Assembly: GCF_900114535.1 (NCBI RefSeq)
Contig: NZ_FOTK01000001.1
Location: 248,001 to 312,000, forward strand
Direction of reading: 5' to 3'
From: Methylobacterium pseudosasicola
GTDB taxonomy: Bacteria > Pseudomonadota > Alphaproteobacteria > Rhizobiales > Beijerinckiaceae
DNA: 64,000 nucleotides
Shown here: positions 7,619 through 15,624 of the stretch, piece by piece
Layout: every line of letters begins with the position of its first letter
Position numbering within the stretch: the first letter of the stretch is position 1
Made by a program: the position numbers and the translations under genes
The notes under the pieces: model-generated
Seen by the model: only the letters and a program-made list of their open reading frames with translations
Told to the model about the DNA's origin: nothing
The model's database searches: none

Positions 7619-8116
7619 ATGACACAAGCGGAGTCCTTTACCGCCAAGCCGGCTGTTCGGCGCCGGGATACGCTGACGGACCTCGTCATCGACGTTTTCC
7701 GGCTCAACGGCGCCCTGCTCGCCTCCGGCGACGCTTTGGTTGCGGATCTAGGCTTGACCAGTGCCCGCTGGCAGGTGCTGGGCGCCATCGCATTCGCATC
7801 GGTCCCGCTCCCGGTGGCGCACATCGCCCGCAACATGGGTCTGACCCGCCAGGCGGTTCAGCGCTCGGTCGACGACATGCGCGCAGACGGTCTCGTCCGC
7901 CTCGATCCGAATCCGCACCATCGGCGCGCTATGCTGATCAGCATGACCGACCTCGGCGAGGCCGCCTATCAGGCTGCGAGCCAACGTCAGAGATCCTGGG
8001 CTGAAGCCCTGGCCGCCGGCCTCCCGCCCGAGAATATCGAGGCTGCCCGTGATCTCCTGCGCCTGTTGCAGCGTCGCCTCGACAATCCCGCCGCCTCAGC
8101 CCCCACCGCGCAATGA
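7619..8116 (+). CDS. MarR-family transcription regulator
   Basis: A 165-residue winged-helix regulator. The helices run from TLTDLVIDVFRLNGALLASGD through the recognition helix region VAHIARNMGLTRQAVQRSVDDM to the wing LDPNPHHRRAMLISMTDLG, the standard MarR order. MarR proteins usually bind palindromes as dimers and release on binding small phenolic or oxidised ligands. The ATG at 7619 lies just behind a consensus promoter and a perfect palindrome, and no Shine-Dalgarno precedes it, consistent with a leaderless transcript. It is followed after 19 bases by the ABM monooxygenase gene, which it probably controls. Confidence 0.85.
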   Translation: MTQAESFTAKPAVRRRDTLTDLVIDVFRLNGALLASGDALVADLGLTSARWQVLGAIAFASVPLPVAHIARNMGLTRQAVQRSVDDMRADGLVRLDPNPHHRRAMLISMTDLGEAAYQAASQRQRSWAEALAAGLPPENIEAARDLLRLLQRRLDNPAASAPTAQ

Positions 8117-8135
8117 TCGAAGGAGACTTGCTGAC

Positions 8136-8510
8136 ATGCCGAATTTTATCGAGATGGACCGCACCGTCACGCTAGCCGACCAGCTCAAGAATGAGGATGC
8201 CGGTGGGCCGGTGGTCCTCGTCAACACGTTCGTCGTGCCGCCCGAGGATGCCGAGCGCCTGCTGACCGCTTGGAGCGCCGACGCCGCGATCATGAAGCGC
8301 CAGCCGGGCTTCATCTCGACCCAGCTGCATCGCGGCATCGCCGGCAGCGGTGCATTCCTGAACTACGCCGTCTGGGAGTCGGTCGCGCAGTTCCGGGCGG
8401 CGTTTTCGAACCCGGAATTTCAGGCCCGACTCGCCGATTACCCGCAGAGCGCGACGGCCAGCCCGCATCTGTTCCGGCCGATCGCAGTCCCGGGCATCTG
8501 CGTCGCCTGA
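8136..8510 (+). CDS. Antibiotic biosynthesis monooxygenase (ABM)-fold protein
   Basis: A 124-residue dimeric alpha/beta-barrel protein of the ABM family, members of which are quinone-forming monooxygenases or haem-degrading or unknown enzymes. The domain spans about residues 27-110: VVLVNTFVVPPEDAERLL, then IMKRQPGFISTQLHRG, then FLNYAVWESVAQFRAAF, which is the typical ABM sequence order (V.f.v.p...a...l......l...PGf.s..l.......f.n...We....f..a). A strong AAGGAGA Shine-Dalgarno at about 8120-8126 supports the start. It is operonic with marR, hinting at an inducible response to a quinone or phenolic compound. That role is inference. Confidence 0.8.
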   Translation: MPNFIEMDRTVTLADQLKNEDAGGPVVLVNTFVVPPEDAERLLTAWSADAAIMKRQPGFISTQLHRGIAGSGAFLNYAVWESVAQFRAAFSNPEFQARLADYPQSATASPHLFRPIAVPGICVA

Positions 8511-8525
8511 AGCCGGGCCGGCCTC

Positions 8526-9722
8526 CTACTCCGCCGCTGCCAGGGCGGCGCGCGGCCCGCCCTGCGTCAGCTTCAGGAACCCGAGCGCCGAGAGCCAGAT
8601 CACCGCGCCACAGGTCGCCGCGATGCCGAGCACCAACGCGAAGCCGCCGCGGTCATGCAGCACCGCGATCGCCGGGACCACGAAGCCGCTGGCGGTGAAG
8701 CCGACGAAGTAGCGCACGCTGTAAGCCCGGGCTCGATAGGCCGGCGGCACGTAGCGGGCGATCATCGCATCGTTGATCACCACCTGCCCGTAGATCGCCG
8801 TCATGGCCAGCATCAGCCCGGCGAGCAGCGGCAGGCCGGTAGAAAAGGCTGCGAGGCCGAGTCCTAGCGGCTGCAGCACCGAGAGCGTCACGAACAGGGA
8901 CGGCAGGCTGAACCGGTCGATCAGCCGGCCCATGGCGAGCTGCATCAGAGCCCCGAACAGGAAGACCACGGTGGCGAGCGAGCCGATCAGCGCCAGCGGC
9001 AGCGCTTGGCCGACGCCCTCGTCGATCACCTTCGGCAGGCTGATCGTGGTCAGGTTGAAGGTGACGCCGCCGGCGAAGATCGCCAGAGCGTAGAGGGCCA
9101 TCAGCGCGAAGGGCCGGCTCACCGCGATTGCGGCCGCCCCCCCGGCCTTCTTGCCGCCGGCTTCGCCGTCGTTCGGGACCAGCGCCAGGAAGGCGGCGCC
9201 GCAGGTGAGGCAGACGAGGCCCGGCACCACGAAGGCCGCCCGCCAGCCGGCGGTGGCGGCCAGCAGCGCGGTCACCCCCGAGGCCGAGGCGGCGCCGAGA
9301 TTGCCCCAGACGCCGTTGACGCCGAGGTCGCGCCCGAGCCGGCGGGCATGGGTCACCAGCATGGTCGAGCCGACCGGGTGGTAGATCGCCGAGGCGAGGC
9401 CGAGCACGCACAGCCAGAGCGAGAAGCTCAGCGGCGTCGTGGCGCTCGCCACCCCGAGGCAGGACAGGCCGTAGCCGAAGAAGAACACCGCCAGCATGGT
9501 GCGCCGGCCGAACCGATCCGCCAGCCAGCCCATCGGCAGCGAGCACAGGCCGAAGGCGACGAAGGCGCCGGTGGCGAGCCCGATCAACTCGCCGTAGCCG
9601 AGCCCGGTCTGGGCCGCGATGGCGATGACCGCGGTCGGGTAGATCAGCAGCACGAAGTGGTCGAGGGCATGCGCGACGTTGACGAAGCGCAGCGTGCGGC
9701 GGGACAGGGTTTCCGAATCCAT
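8526..9722 (-). CDS. MFS transporter, sugar/aromatic-efflux-like
   Basis: A 398-residue, 12-TM major-facilitator protein. TM1 reads FVNVAHALDHFVLLIYPTAV, the cytoplasmic motif-A loop is LPMGWLADRFGRRTML, and a second-half counterpart LAMGRLIDRFSLPSLF occurs near the middle. Compared with Bcr/CflA members it lacks the LTPALAP motif, so it is a different MFS subgroup, perhaps close to the fosmidomycin-resistance type that often starts with HxxDH near TM1. I chose the ATG at 9722 (MDSETLSRRTLRFVN). It is divergent from the araC gene with 62 bases between starts, so that regulator probably controls it. Confidence 0.8.
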   Translation of the reverse strand: MDSETLSRRTLRFVNVAHALDHFVLLIYPTAVIAIAAQTGLGYGELIGLATGAFVAFGLCSLPMGWLADRFGRRTMLAVFFFGYGLSCLGVASATTPLSFSLWLCVLGLASAIYHPVGSTMLVTHARRLGRDLGVNGVWGNLGAASASGVTALLAATAGWRAAFVVPGLVCLTCGAAFLALVPNDGEAGGKKAGGAAAIAVSRPFALMALYALAIFAGGVTFNLTTISLPKVIDEGVGQALPLALIGSLATVVFLFGALMQLAMGRLIDRFSLPSLFVTLSVLQPLGLGLAAFSTGLPLLAGLMLAMTAIYGQVVINDAMIARYVPPAYRARAYSVRYFVGFTASGFVVPAIAVLHDRGGFALVLGIAATCGAVIWLSALGFLKLTQGGPRAALAAAE

Positions 9723-9758
9723 CGCGGCATATCCTCCGGGATCGCCCCCTGATACCCT

Positions 9759-9780
9759 GGCCCGATGGAGGTGTCGGGCC
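9759..9780. promoter_or_regulatory. Inverted repeat between the MFS and araC genes
   Basis: A perfect 7-bp inverted repeat (GGCCCGA at 9759-9765, TCGGGCC at 9774-9780) with an 8-base spacer lies in the 62-base divergent gap, ending 4 bases before the araC start codon. It is a candidate operator for the AraC protein. In DNA this GC-rich a 7-bp arm can arise by chance. Confidence 0.35.
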
Positions 9781-9784
9781 GGAT

Positions 9785-10597
9785 ATGGATGCGAACGGGC
9801 CATTTTTGCTGGGTGGTCCGGAATGCGCCCGACGCTCCACCGACGCCGCCGACTATCAGGACGTGCCCCGCGCGGTCGCGGTGATGCCCAAGACCTATCC
9901 GGCCGGGATGCGGCTGGACCGGCATTTCCACCCGCGCGCGCAACTCCTCTACGCCACGGAGGGCCTGATGATGGCCTCGGCCGAGGACGGCACCTGGGTT
10001 GTGCCGGAGGGCCATGCCCTGTGGATCCCGCCGCGCCTGCCGCATGCCGTGGCGACCCATGGCGCGGTGGCGATGTGCTCGGCCTATCTCGAGCCGGCCG
10101 CGGTGTCGGCCTTCCCGGATCGCTGCCGGGTGATCCTGGTCTCGCCGCTCCTGGCCGCAGCGCTCGCGGCGCTGGGCGCGGAGCCGGTTCTGTACGACGA
10201 GGCCGGCCGCGGCGGCCACCTCGCCGCCCTGGTGCTCGACGAGATCGGCCGCGCCCCCGAGACGCCGCTCACACTGCCGCTGCCGCGGGATGCCCGCCTG
10301 CGCCGGGTCTGCCTCGGCCTGATCGCGGATCCGGCCGCCGCGGACGACCTCGACGCCTGGGCCGACCGCGCCGGGGCGAGCCGGCGCACGCTGACCCGGC
10401 GCTTCCGCACCGAGACCGGCCTCAGCTTCGGCGACTGGCGCGCGCGAGCCCGGGTGATCCGCGCGCTGGCCCTCACCGCCGAGGGACGCCCGGCGGGCGC
10501 TGTCGCGGCGGCGGTGGGCTACCGGAGCGCGCAGGCTTTGCGGAGCACGGTGGCGCGGGTGCTGGGCAGTGGGGGAAGCACTGTAGGTCCCGTGTGA
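9785..10597 (+). CDS. AraC-family transcription regulator
   Basis: A 270-residue regulator with an N-terminal cupin-like ligand domain (HFHPRAQLLYATEGLMMAS, then WVVPEGHALWIPPRLPHAV) and a C-terminal AraC double helix-turn-helix (about 180-262). The first recognition region reads LDAWADRAGASRRTLTRRFRTETGLSFGDW. The last helix is degenerate: VGYRSAQALRSTVARVLG where the family has VGY.S.SAF...F....G. The domain layout is that of NimR/YdhB-type regulators, which control a neighbouring MFS exporter, matching the divergent arrangement here. Confidence 0.85.
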   Translation: MDANGPFLLGGPECARRSTDAADYQDVPRAVAVMPKTYPAGMRLDRHFHPRAQLLYATEGLMMASAEDGTWVVPEGHALWIPPRLPHAVATHGAVAMCSAYLEPAAVSAFPDRCRVILVSPLLAAALAALGAEPVLYDEAGRGGHLAALVLDEIGRAPETPLTLPLPRDARLRRVCLGLIADPAAADDLDAWADRAGASRRTLTRRFRTETGLSFGDWRARARVIRALALTAEGRPAGAVAAAVGYRSAQALRSTVARVLGSGGSTVGPV

Positions 10598-10664
10598 CCC
10601 TCGCCCCGAGATCGCGGTGATCTAGCTTCAGCCGGGCGACGCAAGCGAACGGAGGCGCCCGGCC

Positions 10665-11276
10665 ATGCTCTACGAACTCGCTACGCTGTCCTGCCCGTTG
10701 CTAGCGGTCGGCCAAGTCTCCGAGCGGGCGCGAGCCTGGACCGCCGAGACGGAGACCGGGACGCTGCTCGGCTGCTGGCGCACCGAGATCGGCACGCTGG
10801 GCCGGGTCGTACTTCTGCGCGGCTTCGAGGCTCCCGAAGCGATGAATGCGGAGCGGCGGCGCGCCCTGATGAACCCCGCGCCGTTCCACGCGGGCGATCG
10901 CCTCACGGCTCTGACCATGGACAGTTACGCGCCGTTCCCGTTCCTGCCGCCGGTGCGGACTGGCCCGCGCGGCGGCGTGTACGAGTTCCGGACCTATCGG
11001 CTCAGGCCTGGGGGCCTCGCGCCGACGCTGGCGGCCTGGGAGGCGGCGATCGAGCCGGCCAAGCCCTACACCGCGCATCTCATGACCAATATGTACGCCC
11101 TCGATGGGGCTCCCCGGATCACGCACATCTGGGCCTTCGCCAGCCTGGAGGAGCGCGCGACGCGACGCGCGGACGCCTATGCCTCCGGCGCGTGGCCCCC
11201 GAAGGGCGGCCCCGACCAGATCCTCGAGGCCACCTCGACTATCGCCCTGCCGGACCCGGGCTCGCCGCTATCATGA
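10665..11276 (+). CDS. NIPSNAP-family protein with two tandem domains
   Basis: A 203-residue protein containing two ferredoxin-like alpha/beta-barrel halves. The second half begins VYEFRTYRLRPGGLAPTLAAWE, the characteristic NIPSNAP opening (YELRtY.l.pG....f...w), and closes with ITHIWAFASLEERATRRADAY. The first half (MLYELATLSCPLLAVGQVSERA) is the same fold with weaker matches. NIPSNAP proteins have no agreed enzymatic function in bacteria. It stands alone between araC and argC, with about 115 bases before the argC leader ORF. Confidence 0.75.
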   Translation: MLYELATLSCPLLAVGQVSERARAWTAETETGTLLGCWRTEIGTLGRVVLLRGFEAPEAMNAERRRALMNPAPFHAGDRLTALTMDSYAPFPFLPPVRTGPRGGVYEFRTYRLRPGGLAPTLAAWEAAIEPAKPYTAHLMTNMYALDGAPRITHIWAFASLEERATRRADAYASGAWPPKGGPDQILEATSTIALPDPGSPLS

Positions 11277-11391
11277 GTGGTAGGTCTCGTAGGTTAGATC
11301 CGGGGCTTGAGACCCGTCCTGAAGGTCCGACCGGGTGGTCAGCAGACATTCCGCTTGACGATGAAAGTGGGTGGCGACAGTGTTTCAGAAC

Positions 11392-11499
11392 ATGACCAGG
11401 AACGAGACCCTTCGTGACCGACGCCGTTGCACCCAAGCGGCGGCTCTCGGGGCTGCGCGTCGTTCTGCGTCCTTCCGCGTGGTGACGGCCTCCCTGTAG
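11392..11499 (+). CDS. Candidate leader peptide of argC, 35 aa, Arg-rich
   Basis: A short ATG-initiated frame (35 codons, TAG at 11497-11499) lies 97 bases before argC. Eight of its 35 codons are arginine, including a clustered R-D-R-R-R at codons 8-12 (11413-11427). It is followed by a strong terminator hairpin (11536-11572) that sits directly before the argC ribosome-binding site. This is the layout of a transcription attenuator in which ribosome stalling at Arg codons senses arginyl-tRNA. A TTGACG hexamer at 11355-11360 could be a -35 element. There is no clear Shine-Dalgarno, and CGN codons are common by chance in GC-rich DNA, so this is a hypothesis. Confidence 0.4.
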   Translation: MTRNETLRDRRRCTQAAALGAARRSASFRVVTASL

Positions 11500-11535
11500 G
11501 TCCCACCCCTGGAACGGCCCCGGCCCGCATTCCTG

Positions 11536-11572
11536 AACCCCCGCAGCCCTCGGCTCCGGGGGTTTTCTTTTG
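11536..11572 (+). terminator. Rho-independent terminator in the argC leader
   Basis: An 8-bp perfect stem AACCCCCG/CGGGGGTT (11536-11543 with 11557-11564) with a 13-base loop, followed by TTTTCTTTT. It lies 260 bases after the NIPSNAP stop but only about 25-30 bases before the argC start, so an attenuator role is more likely than simple gene-end termination. Upstream bases 11450-11457 (GGGCTGCG) are exactly complementary to 11542-11549, spanning the stem edge and loop, and could form an alternative helix. Confidence 0.7.
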
Positions 11573-11596
11573 CCCGAACCCCGGAAGGATACCACC

Positions 11597-12574
11597 ATGA
11601 GCCTACGCGTCGGCATCGTCGGCATCAGCGGATTTGGCGGCGGCGAGGCGATGCGCCTGATCGCGAGCCACCCGTCCTTCGAGCTGGTCTACGCCGCGGG
11701 CGAGGGCAGTGCCGGTAGCCGGTTGGCGGATCGCTACCCCGGCGTGCCGGCCAAGCTCGCCGAGCTGGTGATCGAGAAGTGGGACCCGGAGGCCCTGCCG
11801 AAGCTCGACGTGCTGTTCGCGTCGCTGCCCACGGGCACTTCGGCCGAGGCGCTGGCGCGCGTCCCCAAGGACGTGAAGATCGTCGATATCGGCGGCGACC
11901 ACCGCTACGTCGCGGGATGGACCTACGGCCTGGCCGACGTCTGGCCCACTGAGATCGCGGGGCAGGGCCGCGTTGCCAATCCCGGCTGCTTCCCTGCGGC
12001 GACGCTGACCGCGCTGGCGCCGCTGCTGGCCGACAAGCTGATCGAGCCCGGCAACATCGTGATCGACGCCAAGACCGGCATCTCCGGTGCCGGCCGAGGC
12101 GGCGCCGACAGCCGGTTCGGCTATGCCGAGAACAACGAGAACTTGGTGCCCTACGGTCTGCTCAAGCACGTCCACATGCCCGAGATCGCCACGACGATCG
12201 AGCGGCTGAGCGGCGGCAGCGCGGCCGGGCTGGTGTTCACGCCGCATCTGGTCCCGATGACCCGCGGCGTCCTCGTTACCGTCTACTGCCGCGGCCGCGC
12301 CACCACGGACCAGTGCCTGGCTGCGGCCCGGCGCTTCTACGCCGGGCGGGCCTTCGTCCGCGTGACCGAAAAGCCGCCGCAGACCAAATGGGCGACCGGC
12401 TCGAATCTCGCATTCGTCAGCTATGCGGCTGATCCGGAGCGCAACCTGGTGATTGCGATGGGCGTGGTCGACAATCTCGGCAAGGGCGCGGCCGGGCAGG
12501 CGGTTCAGAATGCGAACCTGATCTGCGGCCTGCCGGAAACCGCGGGGCTGGACGGCGTACCCGTATGGCCGTGA
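11597..12574 (+). CDS. argC: N-acetyl-gamma-glutamyl-phosphate reductase
   Basis: Third step of arginine synthesis: NADPH-dependent reduction of N-acetylglutamyl-5-phosphate to the semialdehyde. The 325-residue protein begins with the Rossmann motif GIVGISGFGGGEAMRL, has the catalytic cysteine motif VANPGCFPAATLTALAPL, the GISGAGR loop typical of ArgC, and HLVPMTRGVLVTVYC. A GGAAGGA Shine-Dalgarno precedes the ATG at 11597. It is monocistronic here, converging on the yejB gene. Transcription may be attenuated through the Arg-rich leader and terminator upstream. Confidence 0.95.
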   Translation: MSLRVGIVGISGFGGGEAMRLIASHPSFELVYAAGEGSAGSRLADRYPGVPAKLAELVIEKWDPEALPKLDVLFASLPTGTSAEALARVPKDVKIVDIGGDHRYVAGWTYGLADVWPTEIAGQGRVANPGCFPAATLTALAPLLADKLIEPGNIVIDAKTGISGAGRGGADSRFGYAENNENLVPYGLLKHVHMPEIATTIERLSGGSAAGLVFTPHLVPMTRGVLVTVYCRGRATTDQCLAAARRFYAGRAFVRVTEKPPQTKWATGSNLAFVSYAADPERNLVIAMGVVDNLGKGAAGQAVQNANLICGLPETAGLDGVPVWP

Positions 12575-12659
12575 CGAAGGCGGTCTTGCCGGCAGCTATT
12601 CAATACCACACCACTTCAGATTGGAACCGGCCGGCATCCGATGTCGCCCGATCGGCCCC

Positions 12660-13763
12660 TCACGTCGCGCGCGCGGAAAAATCGATCCGCGGGTCGATCC
12701 AGACGTAGATCAGGTCCGAGAGCAGGTTCACCGCCAGCCCGAGCAGGGAGAAGATGTAGAGGGTCGCGAACACCACCGGATAGTCGCGGCCGACGATCGA
12801 GCGGAACGATAATTCGCCGAGGCCGTCGAGGGAAAAGATCGTCTCGATCAGCAGCGAGCCGGTGAAGAAGGCCGAGATGAAGGCGCCGGGGAAGCCGGCG
12901 ATCACGATCAGCATCGCGTTGCGGAAGACGTGGCCGTAGAGCACGCGCCGCTCGGACAGGCCCTTCATCCGGGCGGTCAGGACGTATTGCTTGCGGATCT
13001 CGTCGAGGAAGGAATTCTTGGTGAGCAGGGTCGAGGTGGCGAAGGCGCCGATCACCAGGGCGGTGAGCGGCAGCGCCATGTGCCAGGCATAGTCGGTGAG
13101 CTTGTGCCAGGCGGAGAAACTCTCCCAGCCCTCGCTGGTCAGGCCGCGCAGCGGGAACCACTGGTAGAACGAGCCGCCGGCGAACAGGATGATCAGCATC
13201 AGCCCGAACATGAAGCCCGGGATCGCGTAACCGATGATCACCACGAAGGAGGTCCAGCGGTCGAACCGCTCGCCATCCTTGACGGCCTTGCGGATGCCGA
13301 GCGGGATCGAGATCGCGTAGGACAGGAGCGTCATCCACAGGCCGAGCGAGATCGAGACCGGCAGGCGCTCCTTGATCAGCTGGATCACGGTGACATCGCG
13401 AAAATAGCTGCGGCCGAAATCGAACCGCGCGTAGTCCCAGAGCATCTTGGCGAAGCGCTCGGGGGCCGGCTTGTCGAAGCCGAACTGCTTCTCCAGCTTG
13501 GCGATGAAGTCCGGGCTCAATCCCTGCGCGCCGCGGTAGCGGGAATTGCTCTCGCCGCCGCCTGCTGATCGACTGCCTCCGCCGAGATCGCCGCCGCCGC
13601 CGGTCACCCGCGACAGGGCGCCGTCGCCCTGGCCCTTCATCTGCGACAGCACCCGCTCCACCGGGCCGCCGGGGGCGAATTGCACGATGGTGAAGGTGAT
13701 CAGCATGATCCCGAACAGGGTCGGGATCATCAGGCCGATGCGGCGCAGGATGTAGCCGAGCAT
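12660..13763 (-). CDS. yejB: ABC transporter permease, YejB family
   Basis: Inner-membrane permease of the YejABEF class, which imports oligopeptide-like compounds (microcin C in E. coli). The 367-residue protein starts MLGYILRRIGLMIPTLFGIMLI, has the FAPGGPVERVL stretch after TM1, a glycine/serine-rich insertion at about residues 52-72, and the permease EAA-type region around FRNAMLIVIAGFPGAFISAFFTGSLLIE, ending DPRIDF as in YejB. It follows the two solute-binding genes by 7 bases. The partners normally next in line, yejE (second permease) and yejF (ATPase), are absent: the strand switches to argC. Confidence 0.9.
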   Translation of the reverse strand: MLGYILRRIGLMIPTLFGIMLITFTIVQFAPGGPVERVLSQMKGQGDGALSRVTGGGGDLGGGSRSAGGGESNSRYRGAQGLSPDFIAKLEKQFGFDKPAPERFAKMLWDYARFDFGRSYFRDVTVIQLIKERLPVSISLGLWMTLLSYAISIPLGIRKAVKDGERFDRWTSFVVIIGYAIPGFMFGLMLIILFAGGSFYQWFPLRGLTSEGWESFSAWHKLTDYAWHMALPLTALVIGAFATSTLLTKNSFLDEIRKQYVLTARMKGLSERRVLYGHVFRNAMLIVIAGFPGAFISAFFTGSLLIETIFSLDGLGELSFRSIVGRDYPVVFATLYIFSLLGLAVNLLSDLIYVWIDPRIDFSARAT

Positions 13764-13770
13764 GATCGTC

Positions 13771-15624
13771 CTAGTCCCGCCCGATCCGCTTGGCCTTGTC
13801 GGCCTCGTACCACCAGGTGCCGGGGGCGCCGAGATCGTATTTGGGCGGGTTCGCCGGGCGGCCGTAGATATCCCACAGGGCGAGGCGGTGCGCGCCGGAA
13901 TACCACATCGGCACCCACAGGCGCTGGGCCCGCAGCAGCCGGTCGAGGGCCCGGCACGCCGTAGTCAGCGCGGCCCGGGACTTGGCATCCGCGATGGCCG
14001 TGAGCAGCGCGTCGATGGCCGGATCGGCGACGCCCGAAAGGTTGTTGGAGCCCTTGGTGGCGGCTGAGCGGGAGCCGTAGAGCTCACGCAGCTCCGTGCC
14101 CGGCGTCACGCCGCCGGAGAAGCGCCGGGAGGTGACGTCGAAGTCGAAATCGTTGACCCGGGCCTGGTACTGCGACGGATCGACGGTGCGGTTGGTCGCC
14201 TTGATCCCGAGCAGGCCGAGATTGCGGATGAACGGCTGGGTGATCGCCTGGAAGACCGGATCGTCGTCCAGGAATTCGATGGCCAGGGGCTTGCCGCCCG
14301 GCAGCACGAGGCCCCCGCCCTGGCGGGTGCAGCCCGCCTCCCGCAGCAGCGCGTCGGCGCGCTTGAGCAGCGCCCGGTCCTGGCCGGACCCGTCCGAGAC
14401 CGGGGGCATCCAGGCCTCGGCGTACACCTCCGGGGGCAGGTCCTTGAACGGCTCCAGGAGGGCCAGTTCCTCGGCCGAGGGCTTGCCGGTGGCCTTGAGG
14501 TCGGAATTCTCGAAGAATGAGGCGGTGCGCGTGTAGGCGCCGTACATCAGGTTGCGGTTCGACCATTCGAAGTCGAAGCACAGGCCGATCGCCTCGCGGA
14601 TGCGCGGATCGCGGAACGGCTCGCGGCGGGTATTGATCCACCAGCCCTGGGTGCCGCTGGGCCGCGCATCCGGCACGGTCTGGCGGATCACGCGGCCCTC
14701 GGTGGCGGCGGGGAAGTCGTAGCCGGTGGCCCAGACCCGGGCGGTGAATTCCTCGCGGAACGTGAAGGCGCCGCTCTTGAACGCTTCGAAGGCCACGGTG
14801 CGATCACGGAAATATTCGTAGCGGATCGCGTCGAAATTGTTCTGCCCGGCCGTCACGGCGAGGTCGGCCGCCCAGTAATCCGGGACCCGGTCGAGCCCGA
14901 TGGAGCGGCCGGGATCGACGGCGCCGACTTGGTAGGGACCCGATCCCAAAGGCGCCTCGAGGCTCGACGCCTCGAAGTCGCGGGCCCCGTAATAGGCAGC
15001 GGAAAAGATCGGCAACTGCGCCACGAACAGCGGCAGGTCCCGGGCGCGGCCCTCCGCGAAGGTCACGACGAGGGTGTCGTCGCCCTCGGCCCGGGCGTCG
15101 GTCATCGGCCGGATCACCTCGGCGATGGAGGGGTGGCCCTTGTCGCGCAGGAGCTTGAGGCTGAAGGCGGCGTCCCGGGCGGTCAGCCGCGAACCGTCGT
15201 GGAATCGGGCCTGCGGGCGCAGCGCGAAGGTGTAGGTCAGGCCGTCGGGGCTCACCGTCACGGCGCGCGCCACCAGCCCGTAGACTGAATCCGGCTCGTC
15301 CAGCGCCCGGACCATCAGGCTGTCGAAGGTCTGGTCCAGCCCGGCCGCGCCGTCGCCGCGCAGAACGTAGATGTTGAGCGTGTTGAAGGTGTTGAGCGCC
15401 TGGTTGCCGATCGTGCTGACGAGCTGTGTCGAGAACCGGCCACCCTTCGGGGCGATCGGGTTCACGTAGTCGAAATGCTCGAAGCCGGGGCCGTATTTCA
15501 GCTCGCCGAAGCTCGACAGGCCGTGGCGTTCCTCCGCGGCGGCCCAGGCGGGGCGCAGGGCAGCGAGGGCGCCGGCGCCCAGCACGAGGCCGCGCCGGCT
15601 CGGCCGCCAGGGGCGGCGGCTCAA
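13771..15624 (-). CDS. Extracellular solute-binding protein family 5, YejA-like (second copy)
   Basis: Periplasmic peptide-type binding protein of about 617 residues. The N-terminus (MSRRPWRPSRRGLVLGAGAL) is a twin-arginine signal followed by an AWA cleavage region. The mature part begins GLSSFGELKYGPGFEHFDYV, matching the YejA pattern, with KGGRFS and the late motif GTWWYEADKAKRIG. The start is a TTG whose last two bases form part of the upstream gene's TGA (TTGA overlap), so translation is coupled. It is closely related in layout to the copy immediately upstream. Two binding proteins for one permease suggest widened ligand range. Confidence 0.85.
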   Translation of the reverse strand: MSRRPWRPSRRGLVLGAGALAALRPAWAAAEERHGLSSFGELKYGPGFEHFDYVNPIAPKGGRFSTQLVSTIGNQALNTFNTLNIYVLRGDGAAGLDQTFDSLMVRALDEPDSVYGLVARAVTVSPDGLTYTFALRPQARFHDGSRLTARDAAFSLKLLRDKGHPSIAEVIRPMTDARAEGDDTLVVTFAEGRARDLPLFVAQLPIFSAAYYGARDFEASSLEAPLGSGPYQVGAVDPGRSIGLDRVPDYWAADLAVTAGQNNFDAIRYEYFRDRTVAFEAFKSGAFTFREEFTARVWATGYDFPAATEGRVIRQTVPDARPSGTQGWWINTRREPFRDPRIREAIGLCFDFEWSNRNLMYGAYTRTASFFENSDLKATGKPSAEELALLEPFKDLPPEVYAEAWMPPVSDGSGQDRALLKRADALLREAGCTRQGGGLVLPGGKPLAIEFLDDDPVFQAITQPFIRNLGLLGIKATNRTVDPSQYQARVNDFDFDVTSRRFSGGVTPGTELRELYGSRSAATKGSNNLSGVADPAIDALLTAIADAKSRAALTTACRALDRLLRAQRLWVPMWYSGAHRLALWDIYGRPANPPKYDLGAPGTWWYEADKAKRIGRD

